Shown piece after piece: positions 46,604 to 55,592 of a DNA stretch of 64,000 bases. The position numbers and the translations under genes are program-made. Origin of the DNA: Sporosarcina trichiuri (GTDB lineage Bacteria > Bacillota > Bacilli > Bacillales_A > Planococcaceae); contig NZ_CP129119.1 in NCBI RefSeq assembly GCF_030406775.1, forward strand, positions 530,001 to 594,000, given 5' to 3'. The first letter of the stretch is position 1, and every line of letters begins with the position of its first letter. The notes under the pieces were generated by a model. That model worked only from the letters and a program-made list of their open reading frames with translations, was not told the origin of the DNA and searched no databases.

Positions 46604-48301
46604 TCATAACTTTTTGTCATCCACCGAATCGAGCCAGCTCTCGATCGTGCCGACGACCGATTCCACACAGCCGTCTTCGAACGGCGATATGAGGTTCGCT
46701 TCCGCCACGAGCTCCGTGAATGATTTCGATCCGCCGAGTTTACAGAGACGGACATAATCGTTCCAGGCAGCGTCGTGGTCTTCCTGATCTTTCTTCCAGA
46801 ACTGGAACGCGCAGATCTGGGCAAGCGTGTAGTCGATATAGTAGAACGGGACGTCATAGATGTGTGCCTGTCGCTGCCAGATGCCCCCGCTCTCCAAGTA
46901 CGGGTTGCCGTCATAATCGCGGTTCGGCAAATAGATCTGCTCAATCCGTTTCCATGCGGCTTTCCGCTCGGCAGGCGTCATTTCCGGATGATCGTACACT
47001 TCATGCTGGAACTCATCGACTGCGACACCGTACGGCAGGAAAAGAAGACCGCTGCTCAAGTGCGAGAATTTATACTTCTCGGTCTGCTCCCGGAAGAACA
47101 GCTCCATCCACGGCCATGTAAAGAACTCCATGCTCATGGAATGGATTTCGGCGCCTTCACTGGTCGGCCAGACGTATTCAGGGATTCCGATGTTGCGGCT
47201 CGAGTACACTTGGAAGGCGTGTCCCGCCTCGTGTGTCAGCACATCGATATCGCCCGATGTCCCATTGAAATTCGAGAAGATGAACGGCGAATCGTAGTTA
47301 TCGATGAACGTGCAGTAACCGCCGGCTTCCTTTCCTTTTTTTGCTACGAGATCGAGCAGGTTCTTCTCGGTCATGTATGTGAAGAATTCGTCTGTCTCGT
47401 GCGACAGTTCCTTGTACATCTCCTTGCCCTGCTCGATGATCCACTCTGGCGATCCCTTCGGTACTGCATTGCCTGTCAGGTAATCGAGTGACTGATCGTA
47501 GAACTTCAGGGAATCGACTCCAATGCGGGCCGCCTGACGTTCATAGAGCTTGTTCGCAACAGGAACAATATAGTCGCGGACCTGATCGCGGAACTTTTTG
47601 ACCATTCCCGCATCATAGCCGATACGCGACATGCGGACGTATCCGAGTTCCGTGAACGATTCGAACCCGAGCGTCTTCGCGATTTTATCACGCAGTTTGA
47701 CGAGCTCGTCGAAAATGCCGTCGAACCGTTCTTCATGCTGCCCGAAGAACGAGTACTGGGCTGTCATCGCCTGCTTGCGGACATTCCGGTCTGTCGATTC
47801 CATATAGGGGCCGAGCTGCGCAAGCGTCAATACCTTGCCGTCGAACTCGATCTGTGCGGAAGCAACCAGCTTGGCATATTCCGACGTCAGCTTGTTTTCC
47901 TGCTGCAGCAGCGGCATGATCTCCGGAGCGAACGCGCGGATCTCGTTTTCAGCGAGAGCGAACAGCTGCCGGCCCCACCGGTCTTCCAGCTCTTTACGGT
48001 ATGCCGATGTCGTCAGCGCTTTATAGAATTCCGTCGTCAGTTCCTGGAACCCGGGGCTCACTTCATCAAAATAGTCGCGTTCTTTCTGGTAATACTCATC
48101 ATGCGTGTCGATGGAAGATCGGATGTATGCAAGATTGAGCTGCGTTGAATAATCATTCCGGATGGCGTTGATCTTTTCGATCACTTCGTTTTGATCCTCA
48201 TAGGACCCGGCGTCTCTGAACTTATGCAGCAAGTCAGTAAACTCCGCGCGGATCTCGTCCATATCCGGCCGTGCATATTGGTATTCGTCAAACAGTATCA
48301 T
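46604..48301 (-). CDS. pepF: M3 family oligoendopeptidase
   Basis: A 565-residue cytosolic zinc metallopeptidase that cuts short peptides. The zinc motif is HEAGHAFQ in THEAGHAFQVYSS (about residue 348), with a downstream E in TSEGAEIHSMSMEFFTWPW. The ATG at 48301 follows GGAGG on the minus strand; the frame is open far upstream but that part is not family-like. M3 enzymes of this size (about 565) form their own subgroup among Firmicutes. Confidence 0.92.
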   Translation of the reverse strand: MILFDEYQYARPDMDEIRAEFTDLLHKFRDAGSYEDQNEVIEKINAIRNDYSTQLNLAYIRSSIDTHDEYYQKERDYFDEVSPGFQELTTEFYKALTTSAYRKELEDRWGRQLFALAENEIRAFAPEIMPLLQQENKLTSEYAKLVASAQIEFDGKVLTLAQLGPYMESTDRNVRKQAMTAQYSFFGQHEERFDGIFDELVKLRDKIAKTLGFESFTELGYVRMSRIGYDAGMVKKFRDQVRDYIVPVANKLYERQAARIGVDSLKFYDQSLDYLTGNAVPKGSPEWIIEQGKEMYKELSHETDEFFTYMTEKNLLDLVAKKGKEAGGYCTFIDNYDSPFIFSNFNGTSGDIDVLTHEAGHAFQVYSSRNIGIPEYVWPTSEGAEIHSMSMEFFTWPWMELFFREQTEKYKFSHLSSGLLFLPYGVAVDEFQHEVYDHPEMTPAERKAAWKRIEQIYLPNRDYDGNPYLESGGIWQRQAHIYDVPFYYIDYTLAQICAFQFWKKDQEDHDAAWNDYVRLCKLGGSKSFTELVAEANLISPFEDGCVESVVGTIESWLDSVDDKKL

Positions 48302-48434
48302 ATGATTCCTCCACTCCATAAAAAATACTTGACCACTACTATTGTCCGGGAAAGGGCCGTAAAATGCAAAAAAGAGGACAGCCTGCGTCCAGGCTTTTTC
48401 GCAGTGTGTATAAGTATCCACTGCATGGACGCCG

Positions 48435-48443
48435 TGGTATGAT
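48435..48443 (+). promoter_or_regulatory. Extended -10 before the small acidic protein gene
   Basis: TGG-TATGAT, 54 bases before the coding start; no clear -35. Confidence 0.45.
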
Positions 48444-48497
48444 GAAGGCAGCGGCAGAGACTGCTCAAAACGTATAACGAAGGAGACCGTCAAGCTG

Positions 48498-48794
48498 ATG
48501 AACATTACGCAATATACGATAAACGAATTGGTCGATCCGACCGGCATCCTGGAAGGACGGCGGTATGAGGTGTTCCTCCATATCGATTTCGACGAAGAGG
48601 ACGAGCTCGCAGAAGAAGGGGCAGGCGGCATCCGGGCTGTCTTCATACAGGAAAACGGAAATGACAGGATCACCGGCACCTACTTCTTCAAAAAGGGGAC
48701 GGAGGAACCGCTCGACTTCGAATTGGAAGAGGACGAACAGGCGGAGGTGCTCGAATTCTGCCGATCCCATGCAGATGCAGCGGACGCGGAGTGA
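48498..48794 (+). CDS. Small acidic protein, possibly DUF6509 family
   Basis: A 98-residue acidic protein (many D and E) starting MNITQYTINELVDPTGI and containing GRRYEVFLHIDFDEEDEL and FFKKGTEEPLDFELEEDE. The pattern fits a small Bacillales family recalled as DUF6509, without known function. No signal peptide or membrane segment. A GAAGGAGA site lies 11 bases upstream, a long spacing. Confidence 0.7.
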   Translation: MNITQYTINELVDPTGILEGRRYEVFLHIDFDEEDELAEEGAGGIRAVFIQENGNDRITGTYFFKKGTEEPLDFELEEDEQAEVLEFCRSHADAADAE

Positions 48795-48883
48795 TCCTGG
48801 TCTGCGTTCAAAATACGTGATATTCTGCTTGGAATAGTGGATAATGGTGTCATACCCGAATGGCGGAACGATGTTCACTGAAC

Positions 48884-48897
48884 AATGTCCGGACATT
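48884..48897 (+). promoter_or_regulatory. Perfect palindrome upstream of yumC
   Basis: AATGTCCGGACATT is a perfect 14-base palindrome, 32 bases before the yumC start; a possible operator. No known binding protein is recognised. Confidence 0.5.
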
Positions 48898-48929
48898 CTG
48901 CAAAATCTATTAGTAATGGAGTGTTTGCT

Positions 48930-49913
48930 ATGGATCGAGAAATCGTTGATATAACCATAATTGGCGGAGGCCCGACCGGTCTTTTCGCGTCTTTCTACGC
49001 GGGGATGCGGGAAATGTCGGTCAAGATCATCGACAGCCTGCCGCAGCTCGGGGGGCAGCTCATTGAACTGTACCCGGACAAATACATCTATGATGTCGGA
49101 GGGTTCCCGAAGATCCTCGCGAAGGATCTCGTTGCGAATCTTGTCACACAGGCGCATCATTCGAATCCGGAGATCCTTCTCGGGGAAGCGGCGCTGTCTG
49201 CTGAACGGAACGGCGACCATTTCGTCCTGAAGACGGACAAAGGGGAGCATCTGACAAGGACCATCCTGCTGACCGCGGGAATCGGTGCATTCCAGCCGCG
49301 CAAGATCGGCATCGAAGAGGAAACTCATTTTGAAAACAACAGCCTCCATTACGGCATCAAGGACCTTGCCATGTTCAAAGGCGAAAATGTCCTCGTCTGC
49401 GGCGGCGGCGACTCCGCTGTCGACTGGGCGCTCATGCTGGAAGACATTGCGGAAAGTGTGACGCTTGTCCACCGCCGTGAGCGGTTCACCGCTCATGAGA
49501 CGAGTGTCAACCAGCTGATGGAATCGAACGTGACCGTGAAGACATCGCAATCGGTGAAATCACTGCGCGGGGAAGACGGCAAGGTCCACGAAGTTCTCCT
49601 CGTCCACAAAGACGGCACGGAAGAGGTTCTGCCGATGGATCACGTCGTTGTCAACTACGGCAATATTTCCTCACTCGGACCGATCAAGGAGTGGGGCTTG
49701 GAAATGGATAAGAATTCGATCGTCGTCAACACACGGATGGAGACGAATATCGAAGGGATCTACGCAGCAGGCGATATTACGAACTACGACGGCAAAGTCA
49801 AACTGATCGCCGTCGGTCTCGGCGAAGCGCCGATCGCTGTCAATAACGCAAAAGCGTATCTCGATCCGAAGGCGCGCGTCCAGCCGCTTCACAGTACAAG
49901 CGTCTTCTCATAA
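48930..49913 (+). CDS. yumC: Ferredoxin/flavodoxin-NADP reductase, thioredoxin-reductase-like (YumC)
   Basis: A 327-residue flavoprotein with the FAD motif IIGGGPTGLFASFYAG near the N-terminus, NADPH motif CGGGDSAVDWALML (about residues 155-168) and the C-terminal FAD contact GIYAAGDITNYDGKVKLIAVG. It lacks the CxxC redox pair of thioredoxin reductase, the hallmark of the FNR2 (YumC/YcgT) type that reduces ferredoxin or flavodoxin. The ATG at 48930 has a weak GGAG site. A bidirectional terminator follows. Confidence 0.93.
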   Translation: MDREIVDITIIGGGPTGLFASFYAGMREMSVKIIDSLPQLGGQLIELYPDKYIYDVGGFPKILAKDLVANLVTQAHHSNPEILLGEAALSAERNGDHFVLKTDKGEHLTRTILLTAGIGAFQPRKIGIEEETHFENNSLHYGIKDLAMFKGENVLVCGGGDSAVDWALMLEDIAESVTLVHRRERFTAHETSVNQLMESNVTVKTSQSVKSLRGEDGKVHEVLLVHKDGTEEVLPMDHVVVNYGNISSLGPIKEWGLEMDKNSIVVNTRMETNIEGIYAAGDITNYDGKVKLIAVGLGEAPIAVNNAKAYLDPKARVQPLHSTSVFS

Positions 49914-49926
49914 TTTCATCGTACAT

Positions 49927-49978
49927 GAAAAAAGACGGCCTGTCGGCAGAGTGATCTGCCGGATGGGCCGTCTTTTTC
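49927..49978. terminator. Bidirectional terminator, yumC / DUF368
   Basis: AAAAAGACGGCC/GGCCGTCTTTTT encloses an inner CGGCAG/CTGCCG hairpin; T tracts occur on both strands. Confidence 0.92.
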
Positions 49979-50801
49979 ATTTCACTTTCTCTTTGACTGC
50001 AGTAGGCTGGAACAGATTCGATACGAGCAGCCCCATGATGAGCGCAATGCCGCTCATGACAAAAGGAGTCCCACTTTCCGGTATACCGGGGTAGATGACA
50101 AACACCGATCCGATGATCAGCCCGATGATGATCGAGAAGGTCAGCGTCGCATGCCGGTTCAAGAGGTAGTGGATCACTTTGCTGCTGATGATGAAACCGA
50201 GCACGACACCGAGTCCGATAACGATCATGACAGGGATATTGAAATCGGACAGTGCACCGATCGCCGTCGAGTAGAACCCGAGAAGCAGCAGGATGAACGA
50301 TCCGCTGATACCGGGAAGCAACATTGCGGTACTGGCCGCCCAGCCTGCAAGAAACAGAAGGATCGCAGAAACAGGTGTCAGTGATGTGATGACAGCCCGG
50401 TCAGCCGGCGCCATGAAGCCGGTTGCTGCCAGCAAAGCCGCTACGGTCAGCAGAATCAGGTAATGATGGGCTTTGAAAGACGATTTCATGTTCGCCTGTC
50501 GGGTCATGAACGGCAGGATGCCGAGAATGAGACCGATGAAGAAGAACTGGGTCGGTGCAAAATAATGTTTCAGTAAAAAATGGATGACACGGCTGAACAG
50601 CAGCAGCGCAGCTGCCATCCCGATACCGAGCGGCAGCAGGAATCCGATATGCCGGCGCCAGTCTTTGCTGAAGAATCCGCTGATCGAAGTCAGCAGCCTA
50701 TCGTAGATACCGAGCAGGAACGCGATAGTCCCGCCGCTCACTCCCGGGATCAGATCACTGATCCCCATTAAAAACCCTCTGTAGATATTTTTCCATTCCA
50801 T
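49977..50801 (-). CDS. DUF368 family membrane protein (candidate undecaprenyl-phosphate translocase)
   Basis: A 274-residue protein with about eight helices. The N-terminal GISDLIPGVSGGTIAFLLGIYDRLL and the internal AAMLLPGISGSFILLLLG-like LLPGISGSFILLLLG form the two DUF368 repeats. DUF368 proteins (PopT in published work) are implicated in flipping undecaprenyl phosphate back across the membrane. The ATG at 50801 follows TTGGAGG on the minus strand. The function is a family-based inference. Confidence 0.85.
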   Translation of the reverse strand: MEWKNIYRGFLMGISDLIPGVSGGTIAFLLGIYDRLLTSISGFFSKDWRRHIGFLLPLGIGMAAALLLFSRVIHFLLKHYFAPTQFFFIGLILGILPFMTRQANMKSSFKAHHYLILLTVAALLAATGFMAPADRAVITSLTPVSAILLFLAGWAASTAMLLPGISGSFILLLLGFYSTAIGALSDFNIPVMIVIGLGVVLGFIISSKVIHYLLNRHATLTFSIIIGLIIGSVFVIYPGIPESGTPFVMSGIALIMGLLVSNLFQPTAVKEKVK

Positions 50802-50894
50802 TCGTTGTTCCTCCAATATCATGCTTGAACAGTGGACGTCTGCAAAAGTGAAATGTTCCGCTGACGTGCCGGCTGTCCGCGAAAAACGCGCATG

Positions 50895-50929
50895 GAAAAG
50901 CGCATAGACGGATGGAGCCGTCTATGCGC
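50895..50929 (-). terminator. Terminator of trhO
   Basis: GCGCATAGACGG/CCGTCTATGCGC perfect 12-bp stem, then CTTTTCC on the minus strand. Confidence 0.8.
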
Positions 50930-50944
50930 CATACAGCGTCTCAC

Positions 50945-51916
50945 TTACGCATGCACTTCAGAACGATGTGCATCCAGCTTTGCGAGCCGTTCCTCGAATT
51001 CTTCCTTCGTCATGTTCTGCTCGACAAAATAGCGGTTGCGCGGATGCGTGCGGCACTCGTCCGAGCAGCTGCGCATGTATAGATACTCATTCTCCTCGGA
51101 AGCGAGGATTTTCGCATTACATTCAGGGTTCGCGCAATTGACATAGCGCTCACAAGGCGTGCCGTCGAAATGATCACGGCCGACCACGACGTGTTCCACC
51201 TGATTGACAGGTACGGCGATACGCTCATCGAACACATAACACTGACCGTCCCACAGCTGGCCTTTCGCAACGGGATCCTTACCGTAGGTCACGATGCCGC
51301 CGTGCAGCTGACCGACGTCTTCGAAGCCTTCGCGCTTGAGCCAGCCCGTGAACTTCTCACACCGGATGCCGCCTGTGCAATAGGCGAGAACCTTCTTGCC
51401 TTCCAGCTGTTCCTTGTTATCGCGGACCCATTCCGGCAATTCCCGGAAATTTTCGATGTCCGGCCGGATTGCTCCGCGGAAATGGCCGAGATCATATTCG
51501 TAGTCGTTCCGTGCATCGATAACGACCGTGTCCTCCTGCTGCATCGCTTCGAAAAACTCTTCAGGACTCAAATAAGCCCCTGTTGTTTCCAAAGGATTCA
51601 CATCTTCTTCAAGACTCAGATTCACGATTTCTTTCCGCGGACGCACGTGCATCTTCTTGAACGCATGGCCGTCGGCTTCATCGATTTTGAACCAGAGGTC
51701 TTCGAAGCGCTTGTCCTGCTTCATATGCTCCATATATGCATCGGTCTGCTCGACCGTTCCTGAGCAAGTTCCGTTGATACCTTCCTTACCGATCAGTATA
51801 CGTCCTTTCAATCCGAGGTCCTTGCAGAACTGCAGATGTTCCGCCGCAAACGTTTCTGGATCATCGATAGGTACGTACTTGTAGAACAGCAATACACGGT
51901 AATTTCCTTTTTCCAT
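50945..51916 (-). CDS. trhO: tRNA uridine(34) hydroxylase TrhO
   Basis: A 323-residue rhodanese-fold enzyme making 5-hydroxyuridine at tRNA position 34. The rhodanese loop [15 protein letters not shown] holds the active cysteine (about residue 182), followed by a C-terminal zinc-type cysteine cluster ([19 protein letters not shown]). The ATG at 51916 follows AGGTGG and gives [15 protein letters not shown], the usual start. Confidence 0.93.
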   Translation of the reverse strand: MEKGNYRVLLFYKYVPIDDPETFAAEHLQFCKDLGLKGRILIGKEGINGTCSGTVEQTDAYMEHMKQDKRFEDLWFKIDEADGHAFKKMHVRPRKEIVNLSLEEDVNPLETTGAYLSPEEFFEAMQQEDTVVIDARNDYEYDLGHFRGAIRPDIENFRELPEWVRDNKEQLEGKKVLAYCTGGIRCEKFTGWLKREGFEDVGQLHGGIVTYGKDPVAKGQLWDGQCYVFDERIAVPVNQVEHVVVGRDHFDGTPCERYVNCANPECNAKILASEENEYLYMRSCSDECRTHPRNRYFVEQNMTKEEFEERLAKLDAHRSEVHA

Positions 51917-52033
51917 TGTGTTAACCACCTTCTGTTTTTTCACTTTGCAATAGGGTAAAACAGCCGGCCCGGTGCAACTTTGGTTTCTCTTCATAAAAAA
52001 GCTGCCCGCATTTGCAAGATCCGGGTCGATACC

Positions 52034-52042
52034 AGTATACCA
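52034..52042 (-). promoter_or_regulatory. Extended -10 promoter of trhO
   Basis: On the minus strand TGG-TATACT; leads to a leader of about 110 bases. No other element was seen in the 318-base gap except the pdaC promoter. Confidence 0.6.
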
Positions 52043-52087
52043 CAAAAAAAGCGATGGAAAAAGCAGCAGTGAACACCCTGAAAACAA

Positions 52088-52116
52088 TTGTAATCTAGTA
52101 AAATATGTACTAATAT
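52088..52116 (+). promoter_or_regulatory. Possible promoter of the deacetylase gene
   Basis: TTGTAA and TAATAT with 17-base spacing, each matching 4 of 6 consensus bases. Confidence 0.4.
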
Positions 52117-52234
52117 TTAGGATATGCAACTGGTAAGGGAATACATAGGAGAATACGAACTCATAGGCTGCCTGCCAGTCGGCTGCCGTCTGTGAACATA
52201 TGGAATATATACCCGAAGAGGAGTTCAATCAGCA

Positions 52235-53734
52235 ATGGAAAAAAAAAGAGGCATCGGAAAGTTCAGCTTGATCGATGTATTGTTGACAGCAGTCATACTG
52301 TTTCTTGCGACGACGGCACTAGTACTGTTAGTGACAAACCAAAAATCCGACCAGCATCTGATGTCGGCCAAGATGCCGGAACCCGGTGATACAAATGTGA
52401 AGGTCGATAAATCGGATTCGAACTACGAAGGAATCGGGATTATCACGGAAACTTCCAACGACCCTCTCGTGAAATATGCAATCCAGTACCCCGAAAGCGG
52501 AAATGATGAATTCAACCGGGATGTGCGCGGCTATATTGACCAGGAGAAGAACCGGTACCTGGCCGCCTTGGCGAATGTCAAGAAGCCGAAGCAGAAGAAA
52601 AGTGAACTCAATATATCGTTTGAGACACATGTGGATCATAAAGGCAACTACTCGTTCGTCATCACCAATAACGAGACAGTAGGTGGCGTGAAGCAGCCTG
52701 CAGACATCGAATCCTTCCATCTGGACAGAGAGAGCGGAACGGTGATGGACATCCGGAACGTGTTCAGCGACAGCCCGGAAACTGTCGAGGAAGTGACAAA
52801 GCGCGTCCGGGAAACGATCATGCATACGGAAGGCCTGCAGGAAGGCATCATTGCGGATAAGATGCAGATCCGGACTGAACCGGATTGGAAGAACTATAAA
52901 AACTTTGCACTGACCGATAAGGAGATTATCTTCTATTTCGAAAGCGGTTCCCTGAAAGAGGAAGCGGCCGGTGCCCAGGCAGCCAAGCTGCCCATCGATA
53001 AAGTGAATGACCTGCTGGAGCCGGCTTACCAGGTCGCTGCAGCGAAGCCGGCGGGCGGAGACAAGCCTGATACCGGAAAATCAGCAGGTTCCATAGATGG
53101 GACAAAGAAGACCGGGGAAGCTGTCAAAACCGAAGGCGGCAAACCGAAGGCCGGCGGGGAAGAGACGGCACCGGCTGCCCCGCAGCAGAAACGGGTGGCA
53201 CTGACGTTCGATGATGGTCCTGAACCGGCCTCAACGGGAAAAATCCTGGAGATCCTGAAAAAGTATGACGCCAAAGCGACCTTCTTCATGCTTGGCAGCC
53301 GTGTGGAATACTACCCGGACTTGGCGAAAGCCGTCAAAGATGCCGGACACGAAATCGGCAACCATTCATGGAATCATCCGGATCTGAGCAAGATGACGCT
53401 GCCGAAAGCACTGGAAGAGATCAACCGGACCAAGGACATCATCCACAAAGTCACGGGGGAAAAGCCGACTGTCTTCCGGCCTCCATATGGCGCCTATACG
53501 GAACAGCTGAGCAAGCAGACCATTCCGCCGATCGTCCTGTGGGATGTCGATACAATGGACTGGAAGTACCGGGATGCCGGCAAACTGCTGGAGGAAGTGA
53601 AGAAAGCGACGAAAGATGGCAGCACAGTCCTCATGCACGACATCCATATGTCGACTGCGGACGGTCTGGAAGCTGTAATGCAGTATTTGACGGCAGAAGG
53701 CTACACGTTCGTCACGGTGTCGGAAATGAAGTGA
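52235..53734 (+). CDS. pdaC: Membrane-anchored polysaccharide deacetylase, PdaC-like
   Basis: A 499-residue cell-wall enzyme. A single N-terminal anchor (about 11-34) is followed by a PdaC-type external domain (about 60-265, DUF4163/DUF3298), an Ala/Gly/Pro/Lys-rich linker (about 268-320) and the NodB domain (about 325-495). Catalytic features are TFDDGPEP, HSWNHPDL (metal His pair), FRPPYGAY and LMHDIH. PdaC of B. subtilis removes acetyl groups from peptidoglycan N-acetylmuramic acid. The exact sugar target here is inferred. The ribosome binding site GAGGAG is 11 bases upstream. Confidence 0.88.
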   Translation: MEKKRGIGKFSLIDVLLTAVILFLATTALVLLVTNQKSDQHLMSAKMPEPGDTNVKVDKSDSNYEGIGIITETSNDPLVKYAIQYPESGNDEFNRDVRGYIDQEKNRYLAALANVKKPKQKKSELNISFETHVDHKGNYSFVITNNETVGGVKQPADIESFHLDRESGTVMDIRNVFSDSPETVEEVTKRVRETIMHTEGLQEGIIADKMQIRTEPDWKNYKNFALTDKEIIFYFESGSLKEEAAGAQAAKLPIDKVNDLLEPAYQVAAAKPAGGDKPDTGKSAGSIDGTKKTGEAVKTEGGKPKAGGEETAPAAPQQKRVALTFDDGPEPASTGKILEILKKYDAKATFFMLGSRVEYYPDLAKAVKDAGHEIGNHSWNHPDLSKMTLPKALEEINRTKDIIHKVTGEKPTVFRPPYGAYTEQLSKQTIPPIVLWDVDTMDWKYRDAGKLLEEVKKATKDGSTVLMHDIHMSTADGLEAVMQYLTAEGYTFVTVSEMK

Positions 53735-53744
53735 CCAAAACAGC

Positions 53745-53782
53745 AAAAAGGCTGGGAATCCAATGGATTTCCAGCCTTTTTG
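53745..53782. terminator. Bidirectional terminator, pdaC / katA
   Basis: AAAAAGGCTGG-type stem of about 16 bp with loop AAT, T tracts on both strands. Confidence 0.92.
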
Positions 53783-53807
53783 TATTACCTGATTATGCAG
53801 ATGGCAG

Positions 53808-55286
53808 TCAGTCCGCCAGCACTTCATTCATCGGAATGCTGAGAGCAGAAGCAACCCCTTCGCCATAGGCAGGGTCTGCCTGGTAGCAGTGTTTGATGTG
53901 GCGGATCTTGATTTCGGCAGGGGCGTCTCCCATGTTATCCGCCGTATTGCGGAACAGACGCTCTTTCTCGTCCTCATTCAGAAGGTTGAATAATTTTCCA
54001 GGCTGTGTGAAGTAATCATCATCGTCCTCACGGAAGTTCCAGTGATCGGCGGCGCCATGCAAGTTCAAAGGCGGCTCCCGGAAGTCCGGCTGCTCCTGCC
54101 ACTCACCGACGCTGTTCGGCTCGTAGGAAGTCCGGCTGCCGTGGTTGCCGTCGACCCGCATCTGTCCGTCACGATGGAAGCTGTGGAACGGACACTTCGG
54201 TGCATTGACCGGGATCTGATGGTGATTGACACCTAGACGGTACCGCTGGGCATCACCATAGGAGAACAACCGCGCCTGCAGCATTTTGTCCGGTGAGAAG
54301 CTGATGCCCGGGACGACGGCAGCCGGAGTGAACGCAGCCTGTTCGACTTCGGCAAAGTAGTTTTCAGGGTTGCGGTTCAGCTCAAACTCCCCTACTTCAA
54401 TCAGAGGGAAGTCGCTCTTGTACCAGACTTTTGTCAGATCGAACGGATTGAACGGCATGTTGGCCGCTTCGTCCTCCGTCATCACCTGGATATACATCTT
54501 CCATTTCGGGAAGTCCCCGTTGTCGATGCTTTCCAGAAGGTCCCGCTGGTGGCTTTCCCGGTCTGTCGCAATCGTTGCCGCGGATTCGGCATCCGTCAGG
54601 TTCTTGATGCCCTGCTGGCTCCGGAAGTGGAACTTCACGTAGACCCGTTCGTTGTCGGCATTGATGAAGCTGTACGTATGGCTGCCGAATCCGTGCATAT
54701 GGCGGTACGTGCGCGGGATGCCCCGGTCGCTCATCAGGATGGTGATCTGGTGTAGCGCTTCCGGCAGCGATGTCCAGAAATCCCAGTTGTTTTTCGGACT
54801 GCGCAGGTTCGTACGCGGATCGCGTTTGACGGCGTGGTTCAAATCCGGGAATTGAAGCGGATCACGGAAGAAGAACACCGGCGTGTTGTTGCCGACAAGA
54901 TCCCAGTTGCCCTGCTCGGTATAGAACTTGAGGGCGAAGCCGCGGATATCCCGCTCGGCGTCCGCTGCTCCGCGCTCGCCTGCGACAGTGGAGAACCGGG
55001 CGAACATTTCCGTCTTCTTGCCGATTTCGGAGAAAATCTTGGCTTTCGTGTATTTCGTAATATCGTTCGTCACGGTGAACGTTCCATATGCACCGGACCC
55101 TTTCGCGTGCATGCGGCGTTCGGGAATGACTTCGCGGTCAAAGTGCGCAAGTTTCTCGATGAGCCAGACGTCCTGAAGCAGCAGCGGGCCGCGTGGGCCG
55201 GCGGACATGGAGTTCTGGTTATCAACTACAGGGGCACCTGCAGCTGTCGTCAATTTTTTGTTGTTTGGATTCTCATTTGAATTCAT
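53808..55286 (-). CDS. katA: Heme catalase KatA
   Basis: A small-subunit monofunctional catalase of 492 residues. Distal His60 is in [12 protein letters not shown], Asn133 in GNNTPVFFF, and the proximal heme tyrosine is Y343 in [12 protein letters not shown]. The ATG at 55286 follows GGGAGG on the minus strand. A PerR-type box lies about 80 bases upstream, matching hydrogen peroxide induction of katA in B. subtilis. Confidence 0.97.
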   Translation of the reverse strand: MNSNENPNNKKLTTAAGAPVVDNQNSMSAGPRGPLLLQDVWLIEKLAHFDREVIPERRMHAKGSGAYGTFTVTNDITKYTKAKIFSEIGKKTEMFARFSTVAGERGAADAERDIRGFALKFYTEQGNWDLVGNNTPVFFFRDPLQFPDLNHAVKRDPRTNLRSPKNNWDFWTSLPEALHQITILMSDRGIPRTYRHMHGFGSHTYSFINADNERVYVKFHFRSQQGIKNLTDAESAATIATDRESHQRDLLESIDNGDFPKWKMYIQVMTEDEAANMPFNPFDLTKVWYKSDFPLIEVGEFELNRNPENYFAEVEQAAFTPAAVVPGISFSPDKMLQARLFSYGDAQRYRLGVNHHQIPVNAPKCPFHSFHRDGQMRVDGNHGSRTSYEPNSVGEWQEQPDFREPPLNLHGAADHWNFREDDDDYFTQPGKLFNLLNEDEKERLFRNTADNMGDAPAEIKIRHIKHCYQADPAYGEGVASALSIPMNEVLAD

Positions 55287-55364
55287 CTCAATTCCTCCCA
55301 ATCTCTTTTTCCTAAGCTATGAATCCACTATATCAGCCGGGTGACAAGTTAGCCAGCATTTTGT

Positions 55365-55379
55365 TTATAATTATTATTG
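55365..55379 (-). promoter_or_regulatory. PerR box of katA
   Basis: TTATAATTATTATTG matches the PerR consensus TTATAATNATTATAA at 13 of 15 positions, in the katA promoter region. PerR would lift repression on peroxide. Confidence 0.82.
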
Positions 55380-55447
55380 TTAAGTACAAGTTATCATCTG
55401 GAGTATAATTACTTTCAATATATATTCCAAAAAAGATGGGGGACATC

Positions 55448-55559
55448 TGACATGTGTCAACATTTCTACAAAGGATACCGAAACAGCCCGGAAGTTTACA
55501 GCTTTGTAACAGATCCTCCGCTGATTGCTCACAAAGTATTTTAGCTTTTAATTTATAAT
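55448..55559 (+). promoter_or_regulatory. Upstream region of cydA
   Basis: TATAAT at 55554-55559 is a perfect -10, 34 bases before the cydA start, but no -35 fits. Upstream is the inverted repeat TGACA-TG-TGTCA (55448-55459) and a lone CACAAA half-site; a regulator is likely but a Rex site is not complete. Confidence 0.45.
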
Positions 55560-55592
55560 GGAGTCAGATTGAGTGTGAGGGGAGAGATAGGG

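Noticed and set aside
55501..55560. Rex operator upstream of cydA
   Set aside because: Only one CACAAA half-site is seen; the TTGTGA half at the proper spacing is missing.
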